In this document: positions 50,918 to 59,848 of the stretch, in pieces | Layout of the letters: each line of letters starts with the position of its first letter | How positions within the stretch are numbered: position 1 is the first letter of the stretch | Origin: JACVRW01 sp963825345 | GTDB lineage: Bacteria > Actinomycetota > Thermoleophilia > Solirubrobacterales > Thermoleophilaceae | NCBI GenBank assembly: GCA_963825345.1 | Contig: CAWGSQ010000012.1 | Span: 186,001 to 250,000 of the forward strand | Direction of reading: 5' to 3' | DNA: 64,000 nt | The notes under the pieces: model-generated | The model's input: the letters and a program-made list of their open reading frames with translations, nothing else | Database searches by the model: none | What the model was told of the DNA's origin: nothing | Program-made: the position numbers and the translations under genes

Positions 50918-53089
50918 ATGTCTCAGCTTCTCGCGCGCCTGGCGCGCACCCTGTCTTCGCATTGGAAGCGCAGCCTCGCTGCGGCGGTCGGCGTCGTGGT
51001 GCTGCTGGTCCTGGCGGCCGGCGCCAGCGAAAAGCCCGCCGACGACTTCTCCCTGCCGGGGGCCGAGTCTCAGCAGGCGATAGATCTCTTCCAAGCGCAC
51101 TCGCCGGCCTTCGGCGGGGTGGACTCGACGCTTGTGTTCACCGTCGACGAGGGCAAGGTCTCCGATCCTGGACCCAAGGCGGCGATCGACGGCGCGCTCG
51201 CAGAGGTCCGCAAGCTTGACGGCGTGAAGCTGGCGGCCAGCCCGTTCGAGCCGGGCGGCCAGATCTCGGAGGACGGGCGCCTGGCGTCGGTCGACGTGCG
51301 CTACTCCAAGGAGCCCGGGGATGTCGAGAAGGCGGACGGCGAGGCGCTGATCGCGGCGGGCGAGACCGCCGAGCCAGAGGTTCAGGTCGAGTCGCGCGGC
51401 GTCCTGATCGACCTGGCGTCCGAGCAGTCGGCCCCCGTCGGCGAACTCATCGGCGTACTCATAGCCATCGTGCTGCTGACCCTGCTGTTTCGCTCCGGGT
51501 GGGCGATGGGCGCGACGCTCATCGGCGCGCTGCTGGGCGTCGCGGCAGGCCAGATCCTGCTGGCGGTGCTCGCGGCGCCGCTCGGCCTGCCCAGCTTCGC
51601 TGCCGTAATCGCGGTGATGCTCGGCCTCGGCGCCGGCATCGACTACGCGCTTCTGATCATCGGCCGCTACCGCGAGCAGCGAGCCGCGGGTGACAGCATG
51701 CAGGACGCTGCCGCGCGTTCAGCCGCAACGTCCGGCGTCACGGTCGTGGCCGCCGGTCTGATCGTGATGGTGGCGATCGCCGGCCTGCTGGTTATCGGCG
51801 TCCCGTACGTCGGGAAGATGGGCCTCGGTGCGGCGCTCGCCATCGGCGCGGTTGTGGTCTCGGCGCTGACGATCCTCCCGATCATGATGGGCGCCTTCGG
51901 GCGCAGGCTGGTGCCGAAGAAGGCGGAGCACGTCCAGGCCTCGTCCGCATTCAGCCGCTGGGGCGAGATCGTGACCCGCCGGCCCTGGGCCTCGATCGCC
52001 GCCGGCGTCGTGGTGCTGCTGGTCTTTGCGTTCCCGGTCACCGATTTGCGGATCGGCCAGCCCGACGACGGCAACCAGGCCGAGTCGCGCACGCAGCGCG
52101 TGGCCTACGACCAGCTGACCGAGGCGTTCGGGCCGGGCTCAAATGGCCCGTTCCTGCTCGCCGTCGACACGCCGAAGGGCGCGCCCGAGACCGAGCAGCA
52201 GCTGCGCGCGCTCCAGCAGGCGGTGGCCGACACGCCGGGCATCGCCTCGGTCCCGCCGGCGTCAGTCAGCGAGGACGGCGAGATGGCCACGATCTTCGCC
52301 ATCCCGACCACCGCTCCCCAGGACGCGAAGACGTCCGCGCTACTCGACCACCTGCGGGGGACCGTCATCCCCAAGGCGACAGCCGACACGCCGCTGAAGG
52401 TCTACGTGGGCGGCAACGTCGCCGGCTTCGAGGACGTCTCCGACAAGGTCGCCGGGCGCCTGCCGCTGTTCATCGCGGTCGTGATCGGTCTGTCGGTGCT
52501 GCTGCTCGTGATGGTGTTCCGCTCGCTGTGGATCCCGCTCGTCTCCGCGGTTTTCAACCTGCTCTCGGTGGCCGCTGCCTATGGCGTGGTGGTGGCGGTG
52601 TTCCAGGAGGGCATCGGCGCGAGCCTGATCGGCGCCGACTCGGGCATCCCGATCATCTCGTTCCTGCCGGTGATGCTGTTCGCGATCCTCTTCGGGCTGA
52701 GCATGGACTACAACGTCTTCCTGCTCAGCCGGATCCACGAGGCCTACAACGAGGGCGACGGGCCTCGCGAGAGCGTGATCCACGGGATGGGCCGCATCGG
52801 CAAGGTCGTTGTGTTCGCCGGACTGATCATGTCCGGAGTCTTCCTGGGCTTCGTGACCGCGACCGACGTGATCTCGAAGATGTTCGGGCTCGGCCTTGGC
52901 CTCGCCATCCTGATCGACGTGCTGATCGTGCGGATGGTGATCGCACCAGCGGTGGTCACGCTCCTCGGCGACCGGGCATGGTGGCTGCCCGTATGGCTCG
53001 ATCGCATCCTTCCGGACGTCTCGCTGGAGGGCCGCAGCCCGGAGGAGACCGTCGAGGTCGAATCACAACGAGAGAGGGTGCTTGCATGA
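50918..53089 (+). CDS. MMPL-family RND transporter
   Basis: From ATG 50918 (GGAAGG upstream) the product is 723 residues; the frame is open further upstream but overlaps the divergent gene. It has 12 helices in two halves, each preceded by a large extracytoplasmic loop. GIDYALLIIGRYREQ and the second-half FGLSMDYNVFLLSRIHEAY are the paired MMPL motifs with proton-relay Asp-Tyr residues. It likely exports lipids or hydrophobic compounds. The stop overlaps the DUF4389 start by ATGA, tying the two proteins together. Confidence 0.9.
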   Translation: MSQLLARLARTLSSHWKRSLAAAVGVVVLLVLAAGASEKPADDFSLPGAESQQAIDLFQAHSPAFGGVDSTLVFTVDEGKVSDPGPKAAIDGALAEVRKLDGVKLAASPFEPGGQISEDGRLASVDVRYSKEPGDVEKADGEALIAAGETAEPEVQVESRGVLIDLASEQSAPVGELIGVLIAIVLLTLLFRSGWAMGATLIGALLGVAAGQILLAVLAAPLGLPSFAAVIAVMLGLGAGIDYALLIIGRYREQRAAGDSMQDAAARSAATSGVTVVAAGLIVMVAIAGLLVIGVPYVGKMGLGAALAIGAVVVSALTILPIMMGAFGRRLVPKKAEHVQASSAFSRWGEIVTRRPWASIAAGVVVLLVFAFPVTDLRIGQPDDGNQAESRTQRVAYDQLTEAFGPGSNGPFLLAVDTPKGAPETEQQLRALQQAVADTPGIASVPPASVSEDGEMATIFAIPTTAPQDAKTSALLDHLRGTVIPKATADTPLKVYVGGNVAGFEDVSDKVAGRLPLFIAVVIGLSVLLLVMVFRSLWIPLVSAVFNLLSVAAAYGVVVAVFQEGIGASLIGADSGIPIISFLPVMLFAILFGLSMDYNVFLLSRIHEAYNEGDGPRESVIHGMGRIGKVVVFAGLIMSGVFLGFVTATDVISKMFGLGLGLAILIDVLIVRMVIAPAVVTLLGDRAWWLPVWLDRILPDVSLEGRSPEETVEVESQRERVLA

Positions 53090-53766
53090 ACGAGGACTAT
53101 CCAGTTCGGTTCGCAGTCGACTATCCAGACCGCCCCCTGAATCGTCTGACCACCGCCTTCCGGATCTTCACGGTGATCCCGATCGCCATCGTGTGCGGAA
53201 GCATCGGCGGCTACAGCGGCGGGTGGGAGGGGAGCGGCGACGCTCAGACCATCGCGATCGGTGGCACCGGCCTGCTGTTCTTCCCGGCACTGCTGATGAT
53301 TCTCTTCCGGGAGAAGTACCCGCGCTGGTGGTTCGACTGGAACCTCGAGCTGCTGCGCTTCACCAACCGCATCGGTACCTACGTCGCGCTGATGAACGAC
53401 CGCTACCCCTCGACCGACGAGCACCAGTGGGTGCGGCTCGACTTCCCCTACCCCGACGCCAAGCGTGACCTCAACCGCTGGCTGCCGCTGGTCAAGTGGT
53501 TCCTCGCGATCCCGCACTACATCGTGCTGGGTCTGCTCTACATCGCGGTGTTCGTGGTGGTGATCGTCGCCTGGTTCGCGATTCTGTTCACTGGCCGCTA
53601 CCCGCGCGGCATGTTCGAGTTCGTGGAGGGCGTGATCCGCTGGCACAACCGAGTGGTCGGCTACGCATGGATCCTCGTCACCGACAGATACCCACCGTTC
53701 TCGCTGAGCCAGTCCGAGCTGCCGCCGCCGCAGGCCCCCGAGCGCCCGGTACAGCCTCAGGCCTGA
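53086..53766 (+). CDS. DUF4389 membrane protein
   Basis: A 226-residue protein of DUF4389. It opens YPVRFAVDYPDRPLNRLTT and has three to four hydrophobic segments (near 27-45, 60-75, 140-170). The conserved WLPLVKWFLAIPHYIVL and AWFAILFTGRYPRGMFEFV repeats define the family. The C-terminus is Pro-rich. It is translationally coupled to the MMPL transporter, suggesting an accessory role in that system; function unproven. Confidence 0.87.
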   Translation: MNEDYPVRFAVDYPDRPLNRLTTAFRIFTVIPIAIVCGSIGGYSGGWEGSGDAQTIAIGGTGLLFFPALLMILFREKYPRWWFDWNLELLRFTNRIGTYVALMNDRYPSTDEHQWVRLDFPYPDAKRDLNRWLPLVKWFLAIPHYIVLGLLYIAVFVVVIVAWFAILFTGRYPRGMFEFVEGVIRWHNRVVGYAWILVTDRYPPFSLSQSELPPPQAPERPVQPQA

Positions 53767-53828
53767 GCCCTGCTGGCGCACCCGCCGCTGCCGTCCGGTA
53801 AAAGTTGCGGCGGCGTGGTGGGGGAGCG

Positions 53829-56003
53829 TTGAACACGGCACGAAAGCTGCGTGCGCTGGCAGTTTTGGCATGCGCCGCCGCGCTGGTGGCTGCGCTCGCC
53901 GCGGCGCCGGCCGACGCGCGGGCGCCGGCGCCGCGCATCAAGGTGCTGTCCAACCGAGCGGACCTCGTGTCGGGCGGCGACGCTTTCGTGCGCGTGACGC
54001 TGCCGCGCGGCGTGAAGCCCTCGCGCCTGCGCTTGAGGGCGGGGCGCCGGAACGTGACCCGGGCGCTCCACCGGACGGGCCGCAGGCGCCTGGAGGGCGT
54101 GGTTCGCCGCCTGCGCGTGGGGCGCGTCAGGCTAACTGCGCGCATCCGGCGTGGCGGCGCGGCGCGGCTGTTCGTGACCAACCATCCGATCGGTGGTCCG
54201 GTCTTCGCGGGCCCACAAATCCAGCCGTGGACCTGCCAGGAAGGCGCGAAGGACGCCAAGTGCAACCAGCCGCCCTCGTACAGGTTCATGTACCTGCCGA
54301 AGGGCGCGTCGACCGACGGCGCGGCCCTGCCCGGCACGACCTCGAACGACAGCGGTCCGTTCCAGCCCTACGACCCGGAGAACCCCCCGTCCGCCGACAG
54401 CATCGCCACGACGACGACCACGGACGGTTTCACCATGCCGTTCATCGTTCGGCTCGAGACCGGCTACATCGACCGGGACCAGTACGCGATCGCGACATTG
54501 TTCGACCCGAGCAAGCCTTGGACGCCGACGGCGCCGCAGCCGCAGTTCAACCGCCGGCTGGTGATCACGCACGGCTTCTCATGCGACACCGCGTACGAGA
54601 CCGCAGACGCCCCCAGCGTGCTGGAGCCGAAGGTGTTGGGCGGCGGGTTCGTCGTGATGTCGCATGCGCTCGACCACGCGGGACACAACTGCAACCTGCT
54701 CACGCAGGCCGAGGCGCTGGTGATGACCAAGGAGTACACGATCGATCACTACGGCACCCTGCGCTGGACGATCGGCAGCGGCTGCTCGGGCGGCTCCCTC
54801 GTCCAGCACCAGGTGGCCAACGCCTACCCCGGCGTCTATCAGGGCCTCACGCCACAGTGTTCGTTCCCGGACGCCTGGTCCTCGGCGATGCAGTACGAGG
54901 AGTACTACTTCGGCTTGCAGTACCTCCAGAACCCGACGCGCTGGGACCTGGGCGTGATCTACGACCCCGTCGCGACCACCGCGTTCTTCGACCATCCGAA
55001 CCCCGCCAACCCGGTCTCGTTCACAACCGCCATCCCGAACTCGGGCGAGCCCACCCGGTCCTGCCCCGGCGTGCCGGACGACCAGGTCTACAACGAGCAG
55101 ACGAATCCGCAGGGCGTGCGCTGCACCCTCCAGGACTACATGGTCAACGCGTTCGGCCGCGACGAGCGCGGCTTCGCCCGCCGCGGCTTCGACAACGTCG
55201 GCGTTCAGTACGGGCTCAAGGGCCTGCGCCAGGGGCGGATCTCGCCGGCTCAGTTCGTGGACTTCAACACCCACATCGGCGGGGCGGACATCGACCTCAA
55301 CCTGACGGCGGAGCGCACGGCGGCCGACCCGATCGCTCTCGAGCGGGCCTACCGGACCGGTGCGATCAACCACGCCAACAACCTCAACAAGGTCGCGATC
55401 ATCGACCTGCGCGGGCCGGATCCCGGCGCATTCCACGACGTCTACCGCACCTACGCAATGCGGGCGCGCCTCGAGCGCAACTTCGGGACGGCCGCCAACC
55501 AGATCCTGTGGCGCGGCGAGGCCCCGCTGATCGGCGACCCCTCGTTCGCCGACGAGTCCGTGTTCGCGATGGACCGCTGGCTGGCCCGCGTTCACGCCGA
55601 CCATCGCAAGATCCCGCTGGCGCGGAAGATCATCCAGGACAGGCCGGGCACCGTCGCACCGCGGTGCACCGACGGTCAGGGTGGTGAGCAACCCGCCGAG
55701 GTGTGCGACCAGACGGTGTCGTCCTATGGCACGCCGCGCCAGGGCGCCGACGGCCCTCTGACGGAGGACGTCATGAAGTGCCAGCTCAAGCCGATGCGCC
55801 GCGACGACTACCCGGTCACCTTCACCGACGCCCAGTGGGGCCGGCTCGGGCAGGCGTTCCCCGGCGGAGTATGCGACTACTCCAAGCCGGGTATCAGCCA
55901 ACATGGAGCGACCTCGTGGCTCACCTACCAGAGCAAGCGCGGCCGCGTGATCTACGGCGGCAAGCCGATGGGTCGCCCACCGGTCTCACGCCGCATCCGC
56001 TAG
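53829..56003 (+). CDS. Secreted DUF6351 family protein
   Basis: From TTG 53829 the product is 724 residues (TTG 53805 adds eight); no ATG or GTG is suitable. The signal peptide has an Ala/Leu-rich core ending ADARA. A small beta domain (VLSNRADLVSGGDAFVRV) precedes the main DUF6351 part. The segment TIGSGCSGGSLVQHQVANAYP near residue 310 looks like an alpha/beta-hydrolase nucleophile elbow (GCSGGS), and HGFSCDTAYE is near 250. This suggests an esterase or depolymerase, which is inference. Its TAG overlaps the LivM stop in CTAG. Confidence 0.85.
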   Translation: MNTARKLRALAVLACAAALVAALAAAPADARAPAPRIKVLSNRADLVSGGDAFVRVTLPRGVKPSRLRLRAGRRNVTRALHRTGRRRLEGVVRRLRVGRVRLTARIRRGGAARLFVTNHPIGGPVFAGPQIQPWTCQEGAKDAKCNQPPSYRFMYLPKGASTDGAALPGTTSNDSGPFQPYDPENPPSADSIATTTTTDGFTMPFIVRLETGYIDRDQYAIATLFDPSKPWTPTAPQPQFNRRLVITHGFSCDTAYETADAPSVLEPKVLGGGFVVMSHALDHAGHNCNLLTQAEALVMTKEYTIDHYGTLRWTIGSGCSGGSLVQHQVANAYPGVYQGLTPQCSFPDAWSSAMQYEEYYFGLQYLQNPTRWDLGVIYDPVATTAFFDHPNPANPVSFTTAIPNSGEPTRSCPGVPDDQVYNEQTNPQGVRCTLQDYMVNAFGRDERGFARRGFDNVGVQYGLKGLRQGRISPAQFVDFNTHIGGADIDLNLTAERTAADPIALERAYRTGAINHANNLNKVAIIDLRGPDPGAFHDVYRTYAMRARLERNFGTAANQILWRGEAPLIGDPSFADESVFAMDRWLARVHADHRKIPLARKIIQDRPGTVAPRCTDGQGGEQPAEVCDQTVSSYGTPRQGADGPLTEDVMKCQLKPMRRDDYPVTFTDAQWGRLGQAFPGGVCDYSKPGISQHGATSWLTYQSKRGRVIYGGKPMGRPPVSRRIR

Positions 56004-57085
56004 TCGCGGCCTGCATCCTCGTTCGCCAGGGCAGGCACGTCGCCGCGCGGAACCGTCCCAGCTGACGGCGCCAGGCGGCGCCGGGCCGGCACGAGCCCCT
56101 GCGGTCGCAGAAGCATCATCACGACGAGGATCGCGCCGTAGATGCCGGCGCTGATCTCCGACAGATCGAACGCCAGCCCGACCTTGCCCGGAAGGTCGAA
56201 CAGGACGTCGGGCAGCAGGTAGTTGTTGACCACCGAGAGGATGATCGCGCCGACCACGACGCCCGGGATCGACCCGAGTCCGCCGAGCACCACCATCGCG
56301 AGGATGAAGATCGAGAAGGAGAGCTCGAACTGGGCCGGGTTGACCACGCCCAGGTACGAGGCGAAGAACGCGCCCGAGATCCCGCCGAACGCGGCACCGG
56401 TGCCATACGCCAGCAGCTTGGTGCGCACGATGGGGACGCCCGCGCAGGCGGCCACCGACTCGTCGTCGCGCATCGCGGTCCACGCGCGGCCGATGCGCGA
56501 GTCGCGCAGGTTCACGTTCACCATGAGCGCGAGCGCGACCAGCGCGAGCGCGAACCAGTACCACGGGCGCAGGTCCAGCGCTCCGAAGCGGCCGATCAGC
56601 GGCAGGTCGATGCGGTCGATGGGCCCGATGCCGATCGGGCCCGAGGTGAGCGTCCCGCCGAAGAACTCGATCTGGCGGCCATTGGAGACGACCTGGCCGA
56701 TGATCTCACCGAAGGCGAGGGTCACGATCGCGATGTAGTCGCCGCGCAGACGCAGCGTCGGAACGCCGATCAGGGCGCCAGCGATGGCCGTGGTCGCCAC
56801 GGCGAGCGCGAGGATGAGCACGAAGTTCACATGGATGCCCCAGAAGTCCGAGCCGAAATAGGCGGCCGTGTACGCCCCGATCGCGAAGAAGGCCACGTAG
56901 CCCAGGTCGAGCAGGCCGGCGAAGCCCACGATGATGTTGAGCCCGAGCGCCATCACCACGTAGATGGCCGCCAGGACCATGTTGTTGAGGACGTCGCTGT
57001 TCGCGCTGAAGAAGAGCGGCGCGACGATGGCGAGCGCGAACAGGGCCACCACGGGCGCGAGCCCTGCGCCGCGAGCGCGGGTCAC
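56000..57085 (-). CDS. LivM-type branched-chain amino acid ABC permease
   Basis: GTG 57085 gives 361 residues, overlapping the MarR gene stop by GTGA. About nine helices are visible, with LNNMVLAAIYVVMALGLNIIVG, GALIGVPTLRLRGDYIAIVTLAFGEII and NLRDSRIGRAWTAMRDDE, the LivM/LivH EAA-loop region. It normally works with LivH, two ATPases (LivG, LivF) and a binding protein, none of which is present on either side here. It could use partners elsewhere. The coupling to a MarR gene is unusual for this family. Confidence 0.9.
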   Translation of the reverse strand: MTRARGAGLAPVVALFALAIVAPLFFSANSDVLNNMVLAAIYVVMALGLNIIVGFAGLLDLGYVAFFAIGAYTAAYFGSDFWGIHVNFVLILALAVATTAIAGALIGVPTLRLRGDYIAIVTLAFGEIIGQVVSNGRQIEFFGGTLTSGPIGIGPIDRIDLPLIGRFGALDLRPWYWFALALVALALMVNVNLRDSRIGRAWTAMRDDESVAACAGVPIVRTKLLAYGTGAAFGGISGAFFASYLGVVNPAQFELSFSIFILAMVVLGGLGSIPGVVVGAIILSVVNNYLLPDVLFDLPGKVGLAFDLSEISAGIYGAILVVMMLLRPQGLVPARRRLAPSAGTVPRGDVPALANEDAGRD

Positions 57086-57627
57086 GCCAGTGCTCTCCAC
57101 CAATCTGCGGCCTGACTCACCGGGCACACGCCCTCGTAGTGCCCGCACGCGTGCGCGTCGCAGAGCCGGCACGTCTCCTTCGCCGCGCGCACATCGACTG
57201 TCGTGGCGGTGAGCAGCGCGCCGAGCAGGCGCTCGAGATGCCGAACGTCTGCGGCATCGAGCTCCGCGACCGCGGACTGCAGGACGCGCGAGCGGGCCTC
57301 GAGCGCCCGCTCGGCCAGCTCGCGACCCGGCGGCTCGAGCCACACCAGCGCCCGGCGCCCGTCCGAGGGATCCGATTCGCGGCGCGCCAGGCCGGACGCT
57401 TCGAGGCGGTCGACCACGCGCACCGCGCGCGAGTGCGAAACGCGCATCGCGTCGGCCAGCACTTCCACCGAGCTGCCGTCCGCCCACTCGTGAAGCGACA
57501 CCAACGCGGCCGGGGGACCTCCTCCCATCCCCGTGGCCGCCTCGGTGGCCTCCCTGATGCCGTCGCTCAGCGTCAGGGCCATCGCTCCAAGCCGGTTCGC
57601 AACCTGCGAGATATATGCTTCAGGCAT
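57082..57627 (-). CDS. MarR-family regulator with Cys-rich C-terminus
   Basis: From ATG 57627 the product is 181 residues (GTG 57633 adds two). The winged helix spans residues 30-125, with the recognition helix SVEVLADAMRVSHSRAVRVVDRLEASGL and wing RRESDPSDGRRALVWL. The tail CRLCDAHACGHYEGVCPV concentrates four Cys and two His, suited to metal or redox sensing (inference). A perfect 7-bp inverted repeat covers the start codon, so it probably represses itself and the coupled livM gene. There is no ribosome site, so the mRNA may be leaderless. Confidence 0.85.
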   Translation of the reverse strand: MPEAYISQVANRLGAMALTLSDGIREATEAATGMGGGPPAALVSLHEWADGSSVEVLADAMRVSHSRAVRVVDRLEASGLARRESDPSDGRRALVWLEPPGRELAERALEARSRVLQSAVAELDAADVRHLERLLGALLTATTVDVRAAKETCRLCDAHACGHYEGVCPVSQAADWWRALA

Positions 57628-57630
57628 ATA
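57612..57630. promoter_or_regulatory. Palindromic operator over the MarR start codon
   Basis: TATATGC-TTCAG-GCATATA is a perfect 7+5+7 inverted repeat with AT-rich outer arms in a GC-rich genome. It overlaps the ATG at 57627. MarR dimers bind this kind of 16-20 bp palindrome. Confidence 0.65.
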
Positions 57631-57671
57631 CACAGGCTACTGCAGGAACCCGGCTCAGCCGGGTGCGGCGA

Positions 57672-58409
57672 TCAGTCCGGGTACTCGTCCTTCCGCCAGG
57701 CGCGGGGTTCCTCGGACGGAGCCTTCGGCGTCCGCTGAAGCAGGAACGAGTTGTACGGCGCGACGAACGGGTCGGGTGCCTGCACCGTGTACGTGTGGTA
57801 GATGCTCCCGTTGTCGCGCGCGAAGGCGATAAAGCTCGGCGCCTCGCGCAGCCCGTCCTCGAGCTTGGCTCCCACCTGCCGGCCCCACTCCTCGAGCCAC
57901 TCGGGTGGGTTGTCGACCATCTCCTGGAATCCGGGGATCTCCGGCGCCTCCTCGGGCGTGGCGGCGAGCCGGAAGTCGAACGGAAACTCCGTTCGATTGG
58001 TCGACACGTACGGGAACTGCCAGCCCATCCGCTCCTTGTAGGCGTTGAGCCGGTCGATCGGTGCGCGCGAGAAGCAGATCAGCGTCACGTCGCGGTGGGC
58101 CAGGTGCACGCGCGTCGCGTCGAGCTCATCCCCCAGGTTCGAACATCCGGGGCAGGCGCCGACCTCGTAATCGGGCCCGTACATGATGTTGTAGGCGAGC
58201 AGCTGCGAGCGCCCGTCGAAGAGCTCGGCGAGCGTCTTCTTCCCGTCCTGTGTGTCGAACTCGTACTCCTTTTCCACCGGGACCCAGGGAAGCTGGCGTC
58301 GCTGCTCGGTCACCTTCTGACCGAGTTCCGCGTGCTCGGACTCGAGCTTCGCCAGCTCGTCGCGAGCCGCCTGCCATTCCTCGCGCGTTCCAATCGTGTG
58401 CTCGGGCAT
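57672..58409 (-). CDS. DUF899 thioredoxin-like protein
   Basis: From ATG 58409 (strong AAAGGAGG site) the product is 245 residues. DUF899 features: N-terminal helix TREEWQAARDELAKLESEH, LPWVPVEKEYEFDTQDGKKTLAELFDGRSQLLAYN, then ACPGCSNLGDEL, a thioredoxin-like CxxC, and the C-terminal half ending with YHTYTVQAPDPFVAPYN. Such proteins are predicted thiol-dependent oxidoreductases; targets unknown. Confidence 0.88.
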   Translation of the reverse strand: MPEHTIGTREEWQAARDELAKLESEHAELGQKVTEQRRQLPWVPVEKEYEFDTQDGKKTLAELFDGRSQLLAYNIMYGPDYEVGACPGCSNLGDELDATRVHLAHRDVTLICFSRAPIDRLNAYKERMGWQFPYVSTNRTEFPFDFRLAATPEEAPEIPGFQEMVDNPPEWLEEWGRQVGAKLEDGLREAPSFIAFARDNGSIYHTYTVQAPDPFVAPYNSFLLQRTPKAPSEEPRAWRKDEYPD

Positions 58410-58480
58410 CGTGCGCCTCCTTTGGCCGTTCGTCACTCCTAGGTTACGACCGGCGCGCCGCGGCTAACTCATCGGTGCGA

Positions 58481-58807
58481 CTACGAGCCCGGCGTCCTGT
58501 ACTTCACCTGCTCGACCCTCCGCAACGCATCCATCGTGTCATCGACGGACAGCAGAACGGTCGTTTCAAGCGAGCTGATCGCACCGCCAGCGCTGAGCGC
58601 AAGCGCGACTACGGCCATGGACACGTTGTCGGGCGCCTCCCACAGCGTGTAGCCATCGTGCGCGCCAAACGCGTACCAGAAGCCGTGAAGCTTCCCGCCG
58701 ACCGACTCGATGTAGGTCTCCGCGGCCGTCCGACGGTCTTCCGGGTTGTCGATCAGCCTCGCCCAGGTCTCCGGCGTATAGCTGAACTTCGATAGATACA
58801 GCGGCAT
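58481..58807 (-). CDS. GYD domain protein
   Basis: A 108-residue ferredoxin-like GYD-domain protein: LYLSKFSYTPETWARLIDNPEDR, YIESVGGKLHGFWYAFGAHDGYTLWEAPDN and a C-terminal strand. The GYD triad reads DGY here. No catalytic role is known. It sits 71 bp upstream of the DUF899 gene on the same strand and may share its transcript. Confidence 0.85.
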   Translation of the reverse strand: MPLYLSKFSYTPETWARLIDNPEDRRTAAETYIESVGGKLHGFWYAFGAHDGYTLWEAPDNVSMAVVALALSAGGAISSLETTVLLSVDDTMDALRRVEQVKYRTPGS

Positions 58808-58843
58808 CGTCCGTGTCTCCTCGGTCGCCGACTCAGTTACGAA

Positions 58844-59755
58844 TCACGGAGCATCGCCGAGTTCCTTCTCGTATGCCACCCAGCCGAGCGCGGGCGCCAT
58901 CCCGGCGCGCTCGTAGAGGCGGAACGCGCCGCTGTCGCTCGCCGCGTCGACCCCGAGCCCGACGCTGTGCTCGCCGCGCTCCCAGAAGCGTCCGAACAGG
59001 TCGCGCAGGAGAGCCGCGCCCACACCCTGCCTGCGCCATGGGCGGCGCGTGAAGAGCGCATGGACAAAGCCGCCGCCGTACGTGTCGCCCACGCAGATCG
59101 TCCCGGCTGCGATCTCGTCCCCGGCGCGTACCACGCACCAGAGCGAAGGGTCGAAGCGCTCGCTCCCGAGGTGGACCTTCGACCACGTCTCGAAGTCGCG
59201 CGGCGTGTAATCCCAGGCATCGGCGAACGCCTCCTGGTTCGCGGCATGGAACTCGCGCGCATCACGCTTGGGGTCGAAGGGGACCACGCGCAGCCCGTCC
59301 GGCCAGTCGGGCGCGGGCGGCGGCGTCTCGAGCTGGATGCGCATCTCACGGAAGACGCGCACGGCGTCGTAGCCGAGCGACTCCAGCAGCCTGCGGGCGG
59401 CGGAGTCGGCCTCGAGCACGCCGTTTTGGATCCTGCGTGCCCCGGCGCGAACCGCTCCCTCCTCGAGTCCGGTCGCGATCAGCTTCCCGAGTCCGCGCCC
59501 GAGCGCGTCGGGGTGGACGTAGCCCTCGACCCGCGCGACCTCGCCTTGCTCGCGCACCACGCCGTAGGCAACGATGCGGTCGCCGTCGCGGACCACGCGC
59601 GCGTCCCGCTCGAGGTCGAGGTCCAACCACTCGCCTTCCAGATCCGCCTGCGAGAACGCGGATTCGCCGTACAGCGCCGATTCGAGCGCCACGACGACCT
59701 CTGCCACCGCCGCCGCGTCGGCGGCCGTGGCGGGCGTTTGGACCGCGTGCTCCAT
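58844..59755 (-). CDS. Tandem GNAT N-acetyltransferase
   Basis: A 303-residue protein of two GNAT domains (about 5-155 and 165-303). The acetyl-CoA motif A is weak in the first domain (HPDALGRGLGKLIATGL) and strong in the second (RRPWRRQGVGAALLRDLF). The doubled architecture resembles mycothiol synthase MshD but overall similarity cannot be judged by eye. Acetyl acceptor unknown. It is divergent from the UPF0104 gene by 93 bp. Confidence 0.85.
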   Translation of the reverse strand: MEHAVQTPATAADAAAVAEVVVALESALYGESAFSQADLEGEWLDLDLERDARVVRDGDRIVAYGVVREQGEVARVEGYVHPDALGRGLGKLIATGLEEGAVRAGARRIQNGVLEADSAARRLLESLGYDAVRVFREMRIQLETPPPAPDWPDGLRVVPFDPKRDAREFHAANQEAFADAWDYTPRDFETWSKVHLGSERFDPSLWCVVRAGDEIAAGTICVGDTYGGGFVHALFTRRPWRRQGVGAALLRDLFGRFWERGEHSVGLGVDAASDSGAFRLYERAGMAPALGWVAYEKELGDAP

Positions 59756-59848
59756 TGGAGCGGCACGCTACGTCATGGAAAGTTCAGGGTCCCCCTAGGT
59801 GGCATCACCGACGCGAGGTAGGGGTTCGCCAAGGGAGGCTGTACCCCG

